A stretch of 64,000 nucleotides of DNA from JADCRZ01 sp037718865. GTDB lineage: Bacteria; Bacteroidota; Bacteroidia; Chitinophagales; Chitinophagaceae. Under the pieces are notes generated by a model. That model did not search any database and was not told the origin of the DNA. It was given only the letters and a program-made list of their open reading frames with translations. A program made the position numbers and the translations under genes. Positions within the stretch are counted from its first letter, which is position 1, and every line of letters starts with the position of its first letter. Location: assembly GCA_037718865.1 (NCBI GenBank), contig JBBJMP010000023.1:24466-88465 (forward strand). Reading direction: 5' to 3'. This document shows, one piece after another, positions 1 through 6,843 of this stretch.

Positions 1-794
1 CGGATGCCGATGTTTTCCCATGCTGTGCTGTTTTCGTCCACTGAGCAGGCCATTGAACGGATCATGTCCCCTATGTCGGAGAAGAATAGTCCTGGCATAA
101 CCGTATCCAGGTCCACAGGGCAAATCACCGTCTCCGAATGATCAAATAAGATATTGCTGATCTTGCAATCGTGATGCATCGCACGCAGGGGATAGTCAGG
201 CGTACCGGTGAATTGCAGGTAGTGCTCCACCAGTTTTTTACGTTGTCTTAATTCTGAGATTACATGAGTTGAACGCAACAGCCGCATCATGGAAGCCTGG
301 CCTATTGATTCTTCAAACTGATGATATCTTGATTGCAGGTTATGAAAATCCGGGATGATCACATTGAGAAGAGCTGTATCTATCCCGGTCAGCGACCTGG
401 TAAATTCAGCGAAACAGCGGGCTGAAGCATAGGCATGCTCTTCAGTTTCTGCCAGGCGCAAAGAATAAGAATCAGGGATAAACCGGGTAGCCCTCCAAAA
501 ATTATCTTCTTCATCGATCCAGAAATATTTATGCTGGTGTGTAGGCAGCAGGGGTGGTATGTTTACCGGGCCCGTAGTTTTCCTGAGGTGTTCATAAACC
601 AACAGGTAGTTATGAATAATATTTTCAGGCTGACTGAAGGTTCTCTGGTTGATGCACTGCAACACTACCTCAGGTTGGCCATTGGAGTAACTGACCTTCG
701 AGGTACGATGGATCAGCCCTTCACCCAAAGGTTCAATTTTTATTACGCCATTACCGTATTGAGCTGCGGCTTTTTGTATGATGCTTTCTTTCAT
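1..794 (-). CDS. APH-fold kinase, probable N-acetylhexosamine kinase type (partial, C-terminus off the window)
   Basis: The reverse strand reads openly from an ATG at 794 to the window edge (264 codons), so the 3' end is missing. The protein begins MKESIIQKAAAQYGNG and shows the aminoglycoside-phosphotransferase-fold catalytic loop MHHDCKISNILFD (His-x-Asp with the downstream Asn) followed by PVDLDTVMPG, where the first Asp of DLD would bind magnesium. In this family the loop transfers phosphate from ATP to a small hydroxylated substrate. Bacteroidota members of this subgroup are often N-acetylhexosamine 1-kinases, although older annotations call them mucin-desulfating enzymes. The start lies 9 bp after the stop of the GH109-like gene, so the two are probably co-transcribed, which supports a role in phosphorylating the released GalNAc or GlcNAc. 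The fold and catalysis are clear; the substrate is inferred from context. Confidence 0.8.
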   Translation of the reverse strand, partial: MKESIIQKAAAQYGNGVIKIEPLGEGLIHRTSKVSYSNGQPEVVLQCINQRTFSQPENIIHNYLLVYEHLRKTTGPVNIPPLLPTHQHKYFWIDEEDNFWRATRFIPDSYSLRLAETEEHAYASARCFAEFTRSLTGIDTALLNVIIPDFHNLQSRYHQFEESIGQASMMRLLRSTHVISELRQRKKLVEHYLQFTGTPDYPLRAMHHDCKISNILFDHSETVICPVDLDTVMPGLFFSDIGDMIRSMACSVDENSTAWENIGI

Positions 795-803
795 GTAAAC
801 TGT

Positions 804-2075
804 TCAGTATTCGTCCGTTAAAGCAAAGTCAGTGGCCCGGTACATCCATTTTCCCCCGGTAAAATCAGGAAACTCAACCGTTTCATTTCCTAATTCAATA
901 CTTGTTTCGCTTAATGGTGTGATAGCGCTCCATGCTGCTGCGTCATATACATCCATGGGAGTAGCCGATCTGCGTTTTACCGATTCAATAAAAGCATGCA
1001 GTACAAAGAAATCCATGCCTCCATGACCGGCTCCCGTACTTTCTTTACTCCAGCGCTTCCATAAGGGGTGATCGTATTTTTCGAGCCAGGCTTTGGCCTG
1101 GTCCCATTCGTGGGGTTTGCTTACACCCTCTACATAAACCGCCTGGTTAACATCCATCCACAACCCCCTGGTTCCCTGCACACGGAAGCCTAATGAATAC
1201 GGACGGGGTAAATTCGTATCGTGTTCGAGTAAAATCGTTTCGCCATTGGCGCATTTAATATGAGTGGTCACTACGTCGCCAAGTTTGAAATTCACTTTGG
1301 CATTAGGATGTGTGTCGCTGCCTTTCTTCACGATATATTCGTGCAGGCCCCTGGACTTCGAAGAAAATGAGGATAAAGACATGAAACGGTTGCCTCGATT
1401 GATATTGATCATCTCCGCGACAGGGCCGATGCCATGGGTAGGGTAAAGGTCGCCATTCCGATGCACCGAATGATGGGTTCGCCACCTGGCTTCCGAGAAA
1501 GCCTTGTCACCAAACTCCACATCGGAGTTTTTAGGGTTTCTGCCATTGTTGAATTTCACACTTCTCAGGTCATGCTGATAGCCCCCCTGCAGATGGATGA
1601 TCTCTCCTAAAATGCCCAGGCGAACCATGTTCAGCACGGCCATCACATCGCGTCGGTAACATACATTTTCAAGCATCATCAGATTGCCCTTCATACGTTC
1701 ACAGGTTTTCACCACGCTCCAGTGGTCTTCCATTGTTATTCCAAGAACCACTTCAGTGCCTACATATTTACCGGCTTCGAGGCTCTCTATACACATGGGA
1801 GCATGCCATTCCCAGGGAGTGGCAATAATGACGGCGTCTATCTCCTTCAATTCAAGTAATTTTCTCCAGGCGTAAGGATCTCCTCTGAAGATCTTCGGCT
1901 CAGGTTTAGCCGCTTTCGCTATCTCATCCAGGGTATCTTTCAGCATGCGTTCATCAATATCACAAATGGCAACAATGTCAATGTCGCTTCTCTGAAGGGC
2001 TAACCTGACGTGACTCTTTCCACGCAGGCCCACACCGATAAAACCCAGTTTTACCTTTTTGTCCTGTGCTGCCAT
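804..2075 (-). CDS. Gfo/Idh/MocA family enzyme, GH109-like (alpha-N-acetylgalactosaminidase type)
   Basis: The N-terminal Rossmann fold begins KVKLGFIGVGLRGKSH and binds NAD(H). It is followed by the Gfo/Idh/MocA C-terminal alpha/beta domain. The stretch around WRTHHSVHRNGDLYPTHGIG and MININRGNRF is typical of glycoside hydrolase family 109, which cleaves alpha-N-acetylgalactosamine using tightly bound NAD. The chosen ATG at 2075 has a TTG directly before it, and neither looks like the original start: GH109 proteins normally carry a Tat signal peptide. Reading upstream in frame gives KKSVVLKNAALASAAFSIIP, an intact Tat-like hydrophobic segment, but without a start codon. An ATG at 2152 lies one base out of frame, so the N-terminus seems frameshifted in an A-run (2141-2144 on the plus strand). 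The neighbouring kinase-like gene suggests sugar salvage. The family is confident; export and exact substrate are less so. Confidence 0.85.
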   Translation of the reverse strand: MAAQDKKVKLGFIGVGLRGKSHVRLALQRSDIDIVAICDIDERMLKDTLDEIAKAAKPEPKIFRGDPYAWRKLLELKEIDAVIIATPWEWHAPMCIESLEAGKYVGTEVVLGITMEDHWSVVKTCERMKGNLMMLENVCYRRDVMAVLNMVRLGILGEIIHLQGGYQHDLRSVKFNNGRNPKNSDVEFGDKAFSEARWRTHHSVHRNGDLYPTHGIGPVAEMININRGNRFMSLSSFSSKSRGLHEYIVKKGSDTHPNAKVNFKLGDVVTTHIKCANGETILLEHDTNLPRPYSLGFRVQGTRGLWMDVNQAVYVEGVSKPHEWDQAKAWLEKYDHPLWKRWSKESTGAGHGGMDFFVLHAFIESVKRRSATPMDVYDAAAWSAITPLSETSIELGNETVEFPDFTGGKWMYRATDFALTDEY

Positions 2076-2152
2076 CAATCTGCCCGAAGGAATAATACTA
2101 AAGGCTGCGGAAGCTAGGGCGGCATTTTTAAGAACTACGCTTTTCTTTTCAT
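2076..2152 (-). other. Out-of-frame remnant of the Tat signal peptide of the GH109-like gene
   Basis: From the ATG at 2152 the sequence reads MKRKA then stop. Adding one A to the AAAA run restores MKRKSVVLKNAALASAAFSI running into IPSGRLMAAQ of the downstream ORF. This is the pattern (basic residues, then a hydrophobic stretch, then IPSG) of Tat-exported Gfo/Idh/MocA proteins. It may be a real mutation, phase variation or a base-calling error. Confidence 0.6.
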
Positions 2153-2190
2153 AAGTGTTTGTTTGTTTGATGTGAGATGTTGGATTTCCC

Positions 2191-2811
2191 TCAATGCATC
2201 CTGTCTCCCCGAATCTCCAGTCGTTGCATTAATCCAGCTTCATAGTTGAGCCATGCGGCCCAACGGGTGCGAACTTTGTCTTTAGGGACATAGGTTTTAG
2301 CGAGCTTGATGAACAAATGATAGTGCCCCGCTTCGCTTTCCATGAAACGGCGATAAAAATTTTTCAGGTATTCATCAGGCAAACCTTCGCTCAATCGCTT
2401 AAAGCGCTCGCAACTTCTGGCTTCTATCAATGCAAATATGAGTAACCTGTCGAGCAGGCGGTCCTCCTCAGAACGGTCCTTCCGCTGAAAGGCCAGTAAT
2501 TCGTTGACGTATTCGTCTTTGCGCTGTTTACCCAGGGAAAGATTACGTTTTTGTAATTCGGCCACAACTAGCCTGAAATGGCCCCATTCTTCAGTTACTA
2601 CCGGAGACAGCTCATTAACCAGGTCTTCCTTATCGGGGTAACGTTGAATCAGGGAAATACAGCTGGAGGCCGCTTTTTGCTCACACCAGGCATGATCGGT
2701 GAGTATGGCTTCAAGCGAAATGCCCACCAGGTCAACCCACCTGGGATCAGTGGGAAGTTGTAAGCCTAAAATATTATATTGTTCCTGAACTACTTCCATA
2801 AATTGAAGCAA
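2191..2811 (-). CDS. miaE: tRNA-(ms2io6A)-hydroxylase MiaE-like di-iron enzyme
   Basis: The 206-residue protein is a ferritin-like four-helix bundle with the carboxylate and histidine ligands expected of MiaE. These are visible as DHAWCEQKA, EEWGHF, EARSCERF and ESEAGHY at regular spacing. MiaE hydroxylates the isopentenyl side chain of ms2i6A at tRNA position 37, using O2 and a di-iron centre. The length matches the family. The start ATG at 2811 fits the family N-terminus. The gene is followed after about 115 bp by the GH109-like gene on the same strand, but the gap and the unrelated function suggest separate regulation. In organisms lacking ms2i6A synthesis the substrate could be an unmethylthiolated adenosine; this cannot be judged here. 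Confidence 0.88.
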   Translation of the reverse strand: MLQFMEVVQEQYNILGLQLPTDPRWVDLVGISLEAILTDHAWCEQKAASSCISLIQRYPDKEDLVNELSPVVTEEWGHFRLVVAELQKRNLSLGKQRKDEYVNELLAFQRKDRSEEDRLLDRLLIFALIEARSCERFKRLSEGLPDEYLKNFYRRFMESEAGHYHLFIKLAKTYVPKDKVRTRWAAWLNYEAGLMQRLEIRGDRMH

Positions 2812-2932
2812 ATGTACATGGATTCTTTAATGCCGGCGATCATTAAACAGGGTGATTATTTCGATTACGTGTACTAATTGCTGCCCGCCAGAAACCCACA
2901 ACAGCGCTGATTGTTAATGGTATGTAAATAAC

Positions 2933-2946
2933 GTTGTTTAAACAAC
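2933..2946. repeat. Perfect 14-bp palindrome GTTGTTTAAACAAC
   Basis: The palindrome lies between the MiaE start (2811) and the rightward promoter-like region at 2949-3000. It could be an operator or part of a divergent control region. It has no assigned function. The rest of 2812-2932 shows no gene. Confidence 0.4.
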
Positions 2947-2948
2947 TA

Positions 2949-3000
2949 GTTTTGCGATGTTTTGCAATATTAGAGTTATATTTGCATATTATTGCAAAAC
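2949..3000 (+). promoter_or_regulatory. Putative rightward promoter embedded in an inverted/direct repeat operator
   Basis: TATATTTG at 2977-2984 matches the Bacteroidota -7 consensus TAnnTTTG. It sits between the arms of a perfect 11-bp inverted repeat, GTTTTGCAATA (2959-2969) and TATTGCAAAAC (2990-3000). A further direct half-copy, GTTTTGCGAT, is at 2949-2958 and could supply the upstream TTTG box. A repressor on these sites would cover the promoter. The only rightward ORF before the next terminator is the small one at 3162. The repeat is seen directly; promoter use is inferred. Confidence 0.5.
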
Positions 3001-3161
3001 AGTGATCGACTTTACCAACCTCATGAAAGATTAAGTGCCATCAATGTTTATGTTAGCCTGCTGAACGTGATGCCTGCCTGGAATAGTAGAGATTAAGTTT
3101 TAGCAAGTAAATGATTTGTTAATAAACAACCAGTTTACTGTGCAAGGACTCGCAATTAAAA

Positions 3162-3404
3162 ATGATAATTATGAGTATGAAATGTGATAGCACGCATGGG
3201 CTAAAAATATCTATAAACCATGTTTCGCCTTTGCTGGAATCAGCTGAAAAGATAGACCATAAAGAAAGTTCTGTAGAGCGTACAAAATCGGGAGGATACG
3301 TAGCATGGCCCGGAAAACGATCTCCGGTATCCATTTTTTCAAATGGAAATGGTAGGCAAAGCGAGAAAAAACAAGGATTTGTCGCCTTGCCGCAAACAGG
3401 ATAA
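3162..3404 (+). CDS. Small protein of unknown function (80 aa)
   Basis: I do not recognise this protein. The ORF begins at the ATG at 3162; in-frame ATGs at 3171 and 3177 are alternatives. It codes for a hydrophilic peptide (MIIMSMKCDSTHGLKISINH at the start, rich in Ser, Lys and Gly later) with no signal peptide, membrane segment or known motif. It is taken seriously because of its context: about 170 bp upstream is a promoter-like TAnnTTTG inside a repeat operator, and 33 bp after the stop is a good rho-independent terminator. That isolates it as its own transcription unit. An antisense ORF overlaps it (3119-3334), so coding is not certain, and the transcript could instead be a regulatory RNA. 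Confidence 0.35.
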   Translation: MIIMSMKCDSTHGLKISINHVSPLLESAEKIDHKESSVERTKSGGYVAWPGKRSPVSIFSNGNGRQSEKKQGFVALPQTG

Positions 3405-3437
3405 ATGTTGCAGGTACGTAGATGTATAGATATGAGC

Positions 3438-3465
3438 AGCCTTCTGTTTAACAGAGGGCTTTTTT
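3438..3465 (+). terminator. Rho-independent terminator after the 80-aa ORF
   Basis: A 9-bp stem, AGCCTTCTG (3438-3446) and CAGAGGGCT (3452-3460) with one G-U pair and a 5-nt loop, is followed by a run of T. Confidence 0.75.
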
Positions 3466-3500
3466 ATTTTAGATAAGTCACGGCATTGCCGGTATGCACC

Positions 3501-3529
3501 AAAAAAAAAGTCTTGCCGATTGGCAAGAC
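3501..3529 (-). terminator. Strong leftward terminator
   Basis: A perfect 8-bp stem, GTCTTGCC and GGCAAGAC with a 4-nt loop (3510-3529), is followed on the minus strand by nine T (plus-strand A-run 3501-3509). It ends a leftward transcript, and the only candidate gene is the 30-aa ORF at 3571-3663. Confidence 0.75.
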
Positions 3530-3570
3530 CTGGACGTGGTTCTGACTATAAGGACAAATTTTAATCGTTT

Positions 3571-3663
3571 TTACCTGATCATGCTCATGGCCAGCAACGC
3601 TATAAACAAAATACCAAGTACCAGCTTTTTTCTCTTTTCGATTTGCATGATCACTGCTTTCAT
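3571..3663 (-). CDS. Candidate 30-aa single-pass membrane protein
   Basis: This short reverse-strand ORF reads MKAVIMQIEKRKKLVLGILF then IALLAMSMIR: a short N-terminus, a basic cluster EKRKK and one hydrophobic segment of about 16 residues. That is the usual layout of small bacterial membrane proteins, with the basic cluster probably staying in the cytoplasm. A second possible start is the Met at residue 6. The stop is 42 bp before a perfect rho-independent terminator on the same strand, which makes expression likely. There is no recognised family and no clear ribosome-binding site, which is common in Bacteroidota. The alternative is that the terminator belongs to an untranslated small RNA. 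Confidence 0.45.
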   Translation of the reverse strand: MKAVIMQIEKRKKLVLGILFIALLAMSMIR

Positions 3664-3943
3664 ATACGAAGATTTACTTTATTGAGATTTGACTAATTTG
3701 TACGCCTGACGTTTAATACAACGTAAAGTCAGTCATGTAAAATTGATAAACATTGTAACGTGTGTCAATACCATTTTGCGGGAGTACCGCTTGGTTGTAT
3801 ACAAATTCCGGTGCACTTTTTCCCACCCACGATAACATAGCCGGATTGCGAACAATGACGCTTGTTGAAACCTGATTAAAAACTATGCTGTTCAGCGGAG
3901 TATCATAAATTACTTTTACTTTTAAGGTTTACAAAATCTTAGC

Positions 3944-6403
3944 ATGAGAATTGTTTTCTTCCTGGTCACCTTATTTATCACCGTCGTCCTGATCATCATT
4001 CTCAACTCCAGGTGGCTGGTACCAGCCCCCCTGGGTAAATTGTTCAGCCCTCAGCACGGCGTATGGCAAAATGCAGAACCCGCCGACACAGACCTTAATG
4101 AAACCCTCCGCTTCGCAAACATGAGGGGTAAAACGGAAGTGTACTTTGATGACCGCCTGGTTCCACACGTTTTTGCAGAAAATGATACGGATGCCTTTTT
4201 TGTGCAGGGTTACCTGCATGCAAAATTTCGTTTGTGGCAGATGGAATTTCAAACACATGCCGCCGGGGGCCGGTTAAGTGAAATACTGGGTGATAAGTCA
4301 GGCACAACTGACATACTGAATATCGCCGACCGTTATTTCCGAAGGCTGGGCATGACATATGCCGCCGAAAATTCACTGAGGCTGATAGAGAAAGATCCGG
4401 TAACCAAATCTGTTTGTGACGCTTACACTGCGGGGGTTAATGCCTACATAAAAACGCTCACCAAAAGCAGCATGCCGCTGGAATACAAATTGTTGGGGTA
4501 TGAACCGGAGGGTTGGTCAAATTTTAAATCGGCGTTATTTTTAAAATACATGTCTTTCGACCTTGCAGGATATGAGACGGACTTCGAATATACCAATGCG
4601 CGAAATGCTTTAACCAAAGCTGTTTTTATTAAGATGTATCCCTTGGTTCAGGATTCTGCCGATCCCATTGTTCCGAGAGGGACATTATTTGCAAAACCTG
4701 CCGTAACGCCAGTTGTACCGCGGGATGCCGATTCACTTTATTTCAGGTATAAGCTGGCGGAAAATGTCTTACCGGTTGAGCCTCGGAAACCTGACAGGGC
4801 AAACGGAAGTAATAATTGGGCGGTCAGTGGAACAAGAACAAAAAGCGGCTATCCGATCCTTTGTAATGATCCGCATCTGGGCCTGAACCTTCCTTCACTC
4901 TGGTATGAGATCCAACTGCACACGCCGAATTTCAATGTATACGGAGCTTCTTTTCCTTGCGCTCCCGGCGTTGGCATAGGCTTTAATGATAGTTGTGCTT
5001 TTGGATTTACCAATGCCGGCCGTGATGTACGGGATTATTATTCTATCCAATTTCGGGACGATACAAAAAAACAATACCTGTTCCAGGGCGAATGGAAAAA
5101 TACGGAATTCAGGGTCGAAAGATTCAGGATCAAAGACAAACCTGATTTCATAGACTCGGTTGCATATACCGTTTTCGGTCCGGTGATCTTTGATGATCAA
5201 TATATGGGAAAAAGTAAAGACGGAAACAGTTACGCCGTCAGGTGGAAAGCGCATGATCCTAGTAATGAGATCATGTTGTTTTATAAACTTAACAGGGCCA
5301 AAAACTATGGGGATTACGAAGATGGAATAAAAAGCCTGCATACCCCTGGACAAAATGTTGTCTTTGCTTCAAAGAGTGGAGACATTGCACTGTGGGCCCA
5401 GGGCCAGTTTCCGGCAAAATGGAGAAGGCAGGGAGATTTTGTCATGCCCGGAACAGACAGTAGTTATATGTGGCAGGGGATCATACCCCAGTCTGAAAAC
5501 CCACATATGATCAACCCGGCAAGGGGTTTTGTCAGCAGTGCTAACCAGTTTCCTGCAGACTTTACGTATCCTTATTACCTGGGCACTTCTTTTCCGCCGT
5601 ACAGGGGTATGATCATTAACAAGCGCCTGTCGGCAATGGAAAATATTACGCCGCAGGATATGATGGAACTGCAAACGGACAATTACAATGTGTTTGCGTC
5701 ACTTATTGTTCCCGTGTTACGGAAAGCCGTGAACGAAAATGAATTAAGCGGTGATCACAAACGGTTCTGGAATATCATGACGAGCTGGAATTTCAGGAGT
5801 GATGCCCGGGAAACAGGGGCGACTGTATTTTCCGTATTGTTCGACAGCCTGGAAGCGGTGATCTGGAATGATGAACTGGCTCCCGTAAAAAATTATACGA
5901 TGCCGCATGAAAGCGTTTTGCTTGAAGGCTTATTAAGGGATTCCGCGTACCAGTTCCTTGATGATGTTAATACGGCTAAAATCGAAACCCTGGGTGACAA
6001 TATTCTGGCAGCCCTGCAGAAAGCGGTTCCTGCACTTAAAAATGCAGAGACTGACAATAGGCTGGAATGGGCAAGGTTCAAAGATACCAGGATCAACCAC
6101 CTCACCCGGCTTCCCGCGCTGAGTCGCGAGCATGTGAATACTGGTGGCGGAGTTCATTCGATCAATGCCACCAAATCGGTTCATGGCGCCAGCTGGCGGA
6201 TGGTAGTGCACCTGGCGCCGGAAACAGAAGCTTATGGTGTTTATCCGGGCGGTCAAAACGGTAATCCCGGTAGCAAATACTATGATAATTTTGTAGATAC
6301 CTGGGCAGCCGGTAAATATTATTCCTTGTTTGTGATGAAAGGCCGGGACGGGTTAAATAAAAAAATAAAATTTAAGCTGACTTTCGATCGGGATAATTTA
6401 TAA
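3944..6403 (+). CDS. Penicillin acylase family protein (Ntn hydrolase), membrane-anchored
   Basis: The 819-residue protein starts with a hydrophobic anchor (residues about 3-22), so the enzyme faces the periplasm. The penicillin-acylase fold follows: an alpha-chain region (VPHVFAENDTDAFFVQGYLH), a spacer, and the autocatalytic junction NGSNNWAVSG with the nucleophile Ser289 after Gly288. GSNNW at the new beta-chain N-terminus is the family hallmark. The precursor cleaves itself and hydrolyses amide bonds of N-acyl compounds such as beta-lactam side chains or acyl-homoserine lactones. The C-terminal part contains HVNTGGGVHSINA and PGGQNGNPGSKYYDN, also typical. The length is normal. A second family member is at 35770, only distantly similar. 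Possible downstream partners are the membrane protein at 6463 and the DUF5686 gene at 6844. The substrate cannot be read from the sequence. Confidence 0.9.
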   Translation: MRIVFFLVTLFITVVLIIILNSRWLVPAPLGKLFSPQHGVWQNAEPADTDLNETLRFANMRGKTEVYFDDRLVPHVFAENDTDAFFVQGYLHAKFRLWQMEFQTHAAGGRLSEILGDKSGTTDILNIADRYFRRLGMTYAAENSLRLIEKDPVTKSVCDAYTAGVNAYIKTLTKSSMPLEYKLLGYEPEGWSNFKSALFLKYMSFDLAGYETDFEYTNARNALTKAVFIKMYPLVQDSADPIVPRGTLFAKPAVTPVVPRDADSLYFRYKLAENVLPVEPRKPDRANGSNNWAVSGTRTKSGYPILCNDPHLGLNLPSLWYEIQLHTPNFNVYGASFPCAPGVGIGFNDSCAFGFTNAGRDVRDYYSIQFRDDTKKQYLFQGEWKNTEFRVERFRIKDKPDFIDSVAYTVFGPVIFDDQYMGKSKDGNSYAVRWKAHDPSNEIMLFYKLNRAKNYGDYEDGIKSLHTPGQNVVFASKSGDIALWAQGQFPAKWRRQGDFVMPGTDSSYMWQGIIPQSENPHMINPARGFVSSANQFPADFTYPYYLGTSFPPYRGMIINKRLSAMENITPQDMMELQTDNYNVFASLIVPVLRKAVNENELSGDHKRFWNIMTSWNFRSDARETGATVFSVLFDSLEAVIWNDELAPVKNYTMPHESVLLEGLLRDSAYQFLDDVNTAKIETLGDNILAALQKAVPALKNAETDNRLEWARFKDTRINHLTRLPALSREHVNTGGGVHSINATKSVHGASWRMVVHLAPETEAYGVYPGGQNGNPGSKYYDNFVDTWAAGKYYSLFVMKGRDGLNKKIKFKLTFDRDNL

Positions 6404-6462
6404 TGCCTGGTAAGGGAGCATCAAAATAGCGTGTTGCTTTTGTTCTCAATAAACAATGTCTT

Positions 6463-6837
6463 ATGAAATTACTTGTCTCCATAGCCTTAATCGCTTTACT
6501 CAGTTTTGCAGCCTCTTTGTATTTCCCCTGGTGGTGCATTGCCGTTGTTGCCCTGATCGTCATTACGCTCATTCCACAACCACCGTTGCACGCATTTCTG
6601 GCCGGATTTATTTCGATATTCATTTTATGGAGCGTCATGGCTTTCTGGATCAGCATAAACAACGAACACATCCTGGCCAGAAGGATCTCCTTGATCATCT
6701 TAAAAATGGAAGCTCCCTTACTACTGGTTCTTCTTACAGGATTTATCGGCGCCCTGATAGCCGGACTTGCAGCACTGGCAGGCAGTTTTTTGCGGAAGCC
6801 CGTTACACATAAGTCATCTGATTACCACGTGCATTGA
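6463..6837 (+). CDS. Small integral membrane protein of unknown function (124 aa)
   Basis: The protein has about four hydrophobic segments (roughly residues 3-20, 24-38, 46-65 and 84-110), separated by short polar loops, and a basic hydrophilic tail ending SSDYHVH. It carries no recognised motif. It lies 59 bp after the penicillin acylase and 6 bp before the DUF5686 gene, so at least the latter pair is probably one transcript. It may help the neighbouring envelope protein, but nothing in the sequence proves this. Confidence 0.75.
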   Translation: MKLLVSIALIALLSFAASLYFPWWCIAVVALIVITLIPQPPLHAFLAGFISIFILWSVMAFWISINNEHILARRISLIILKMEAPLLLVLLTGFIGALIAGLAALAGSFLRKPVTHKSSDYHVH

Positions 6838-6843
6838 TCTTTT

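Noticed and set aside
435..821. 128-aa plus-strand ORF
   Set aside because: It is antisense to the kinase gene, whose catalytic loop is clearly readable on the minus strand.
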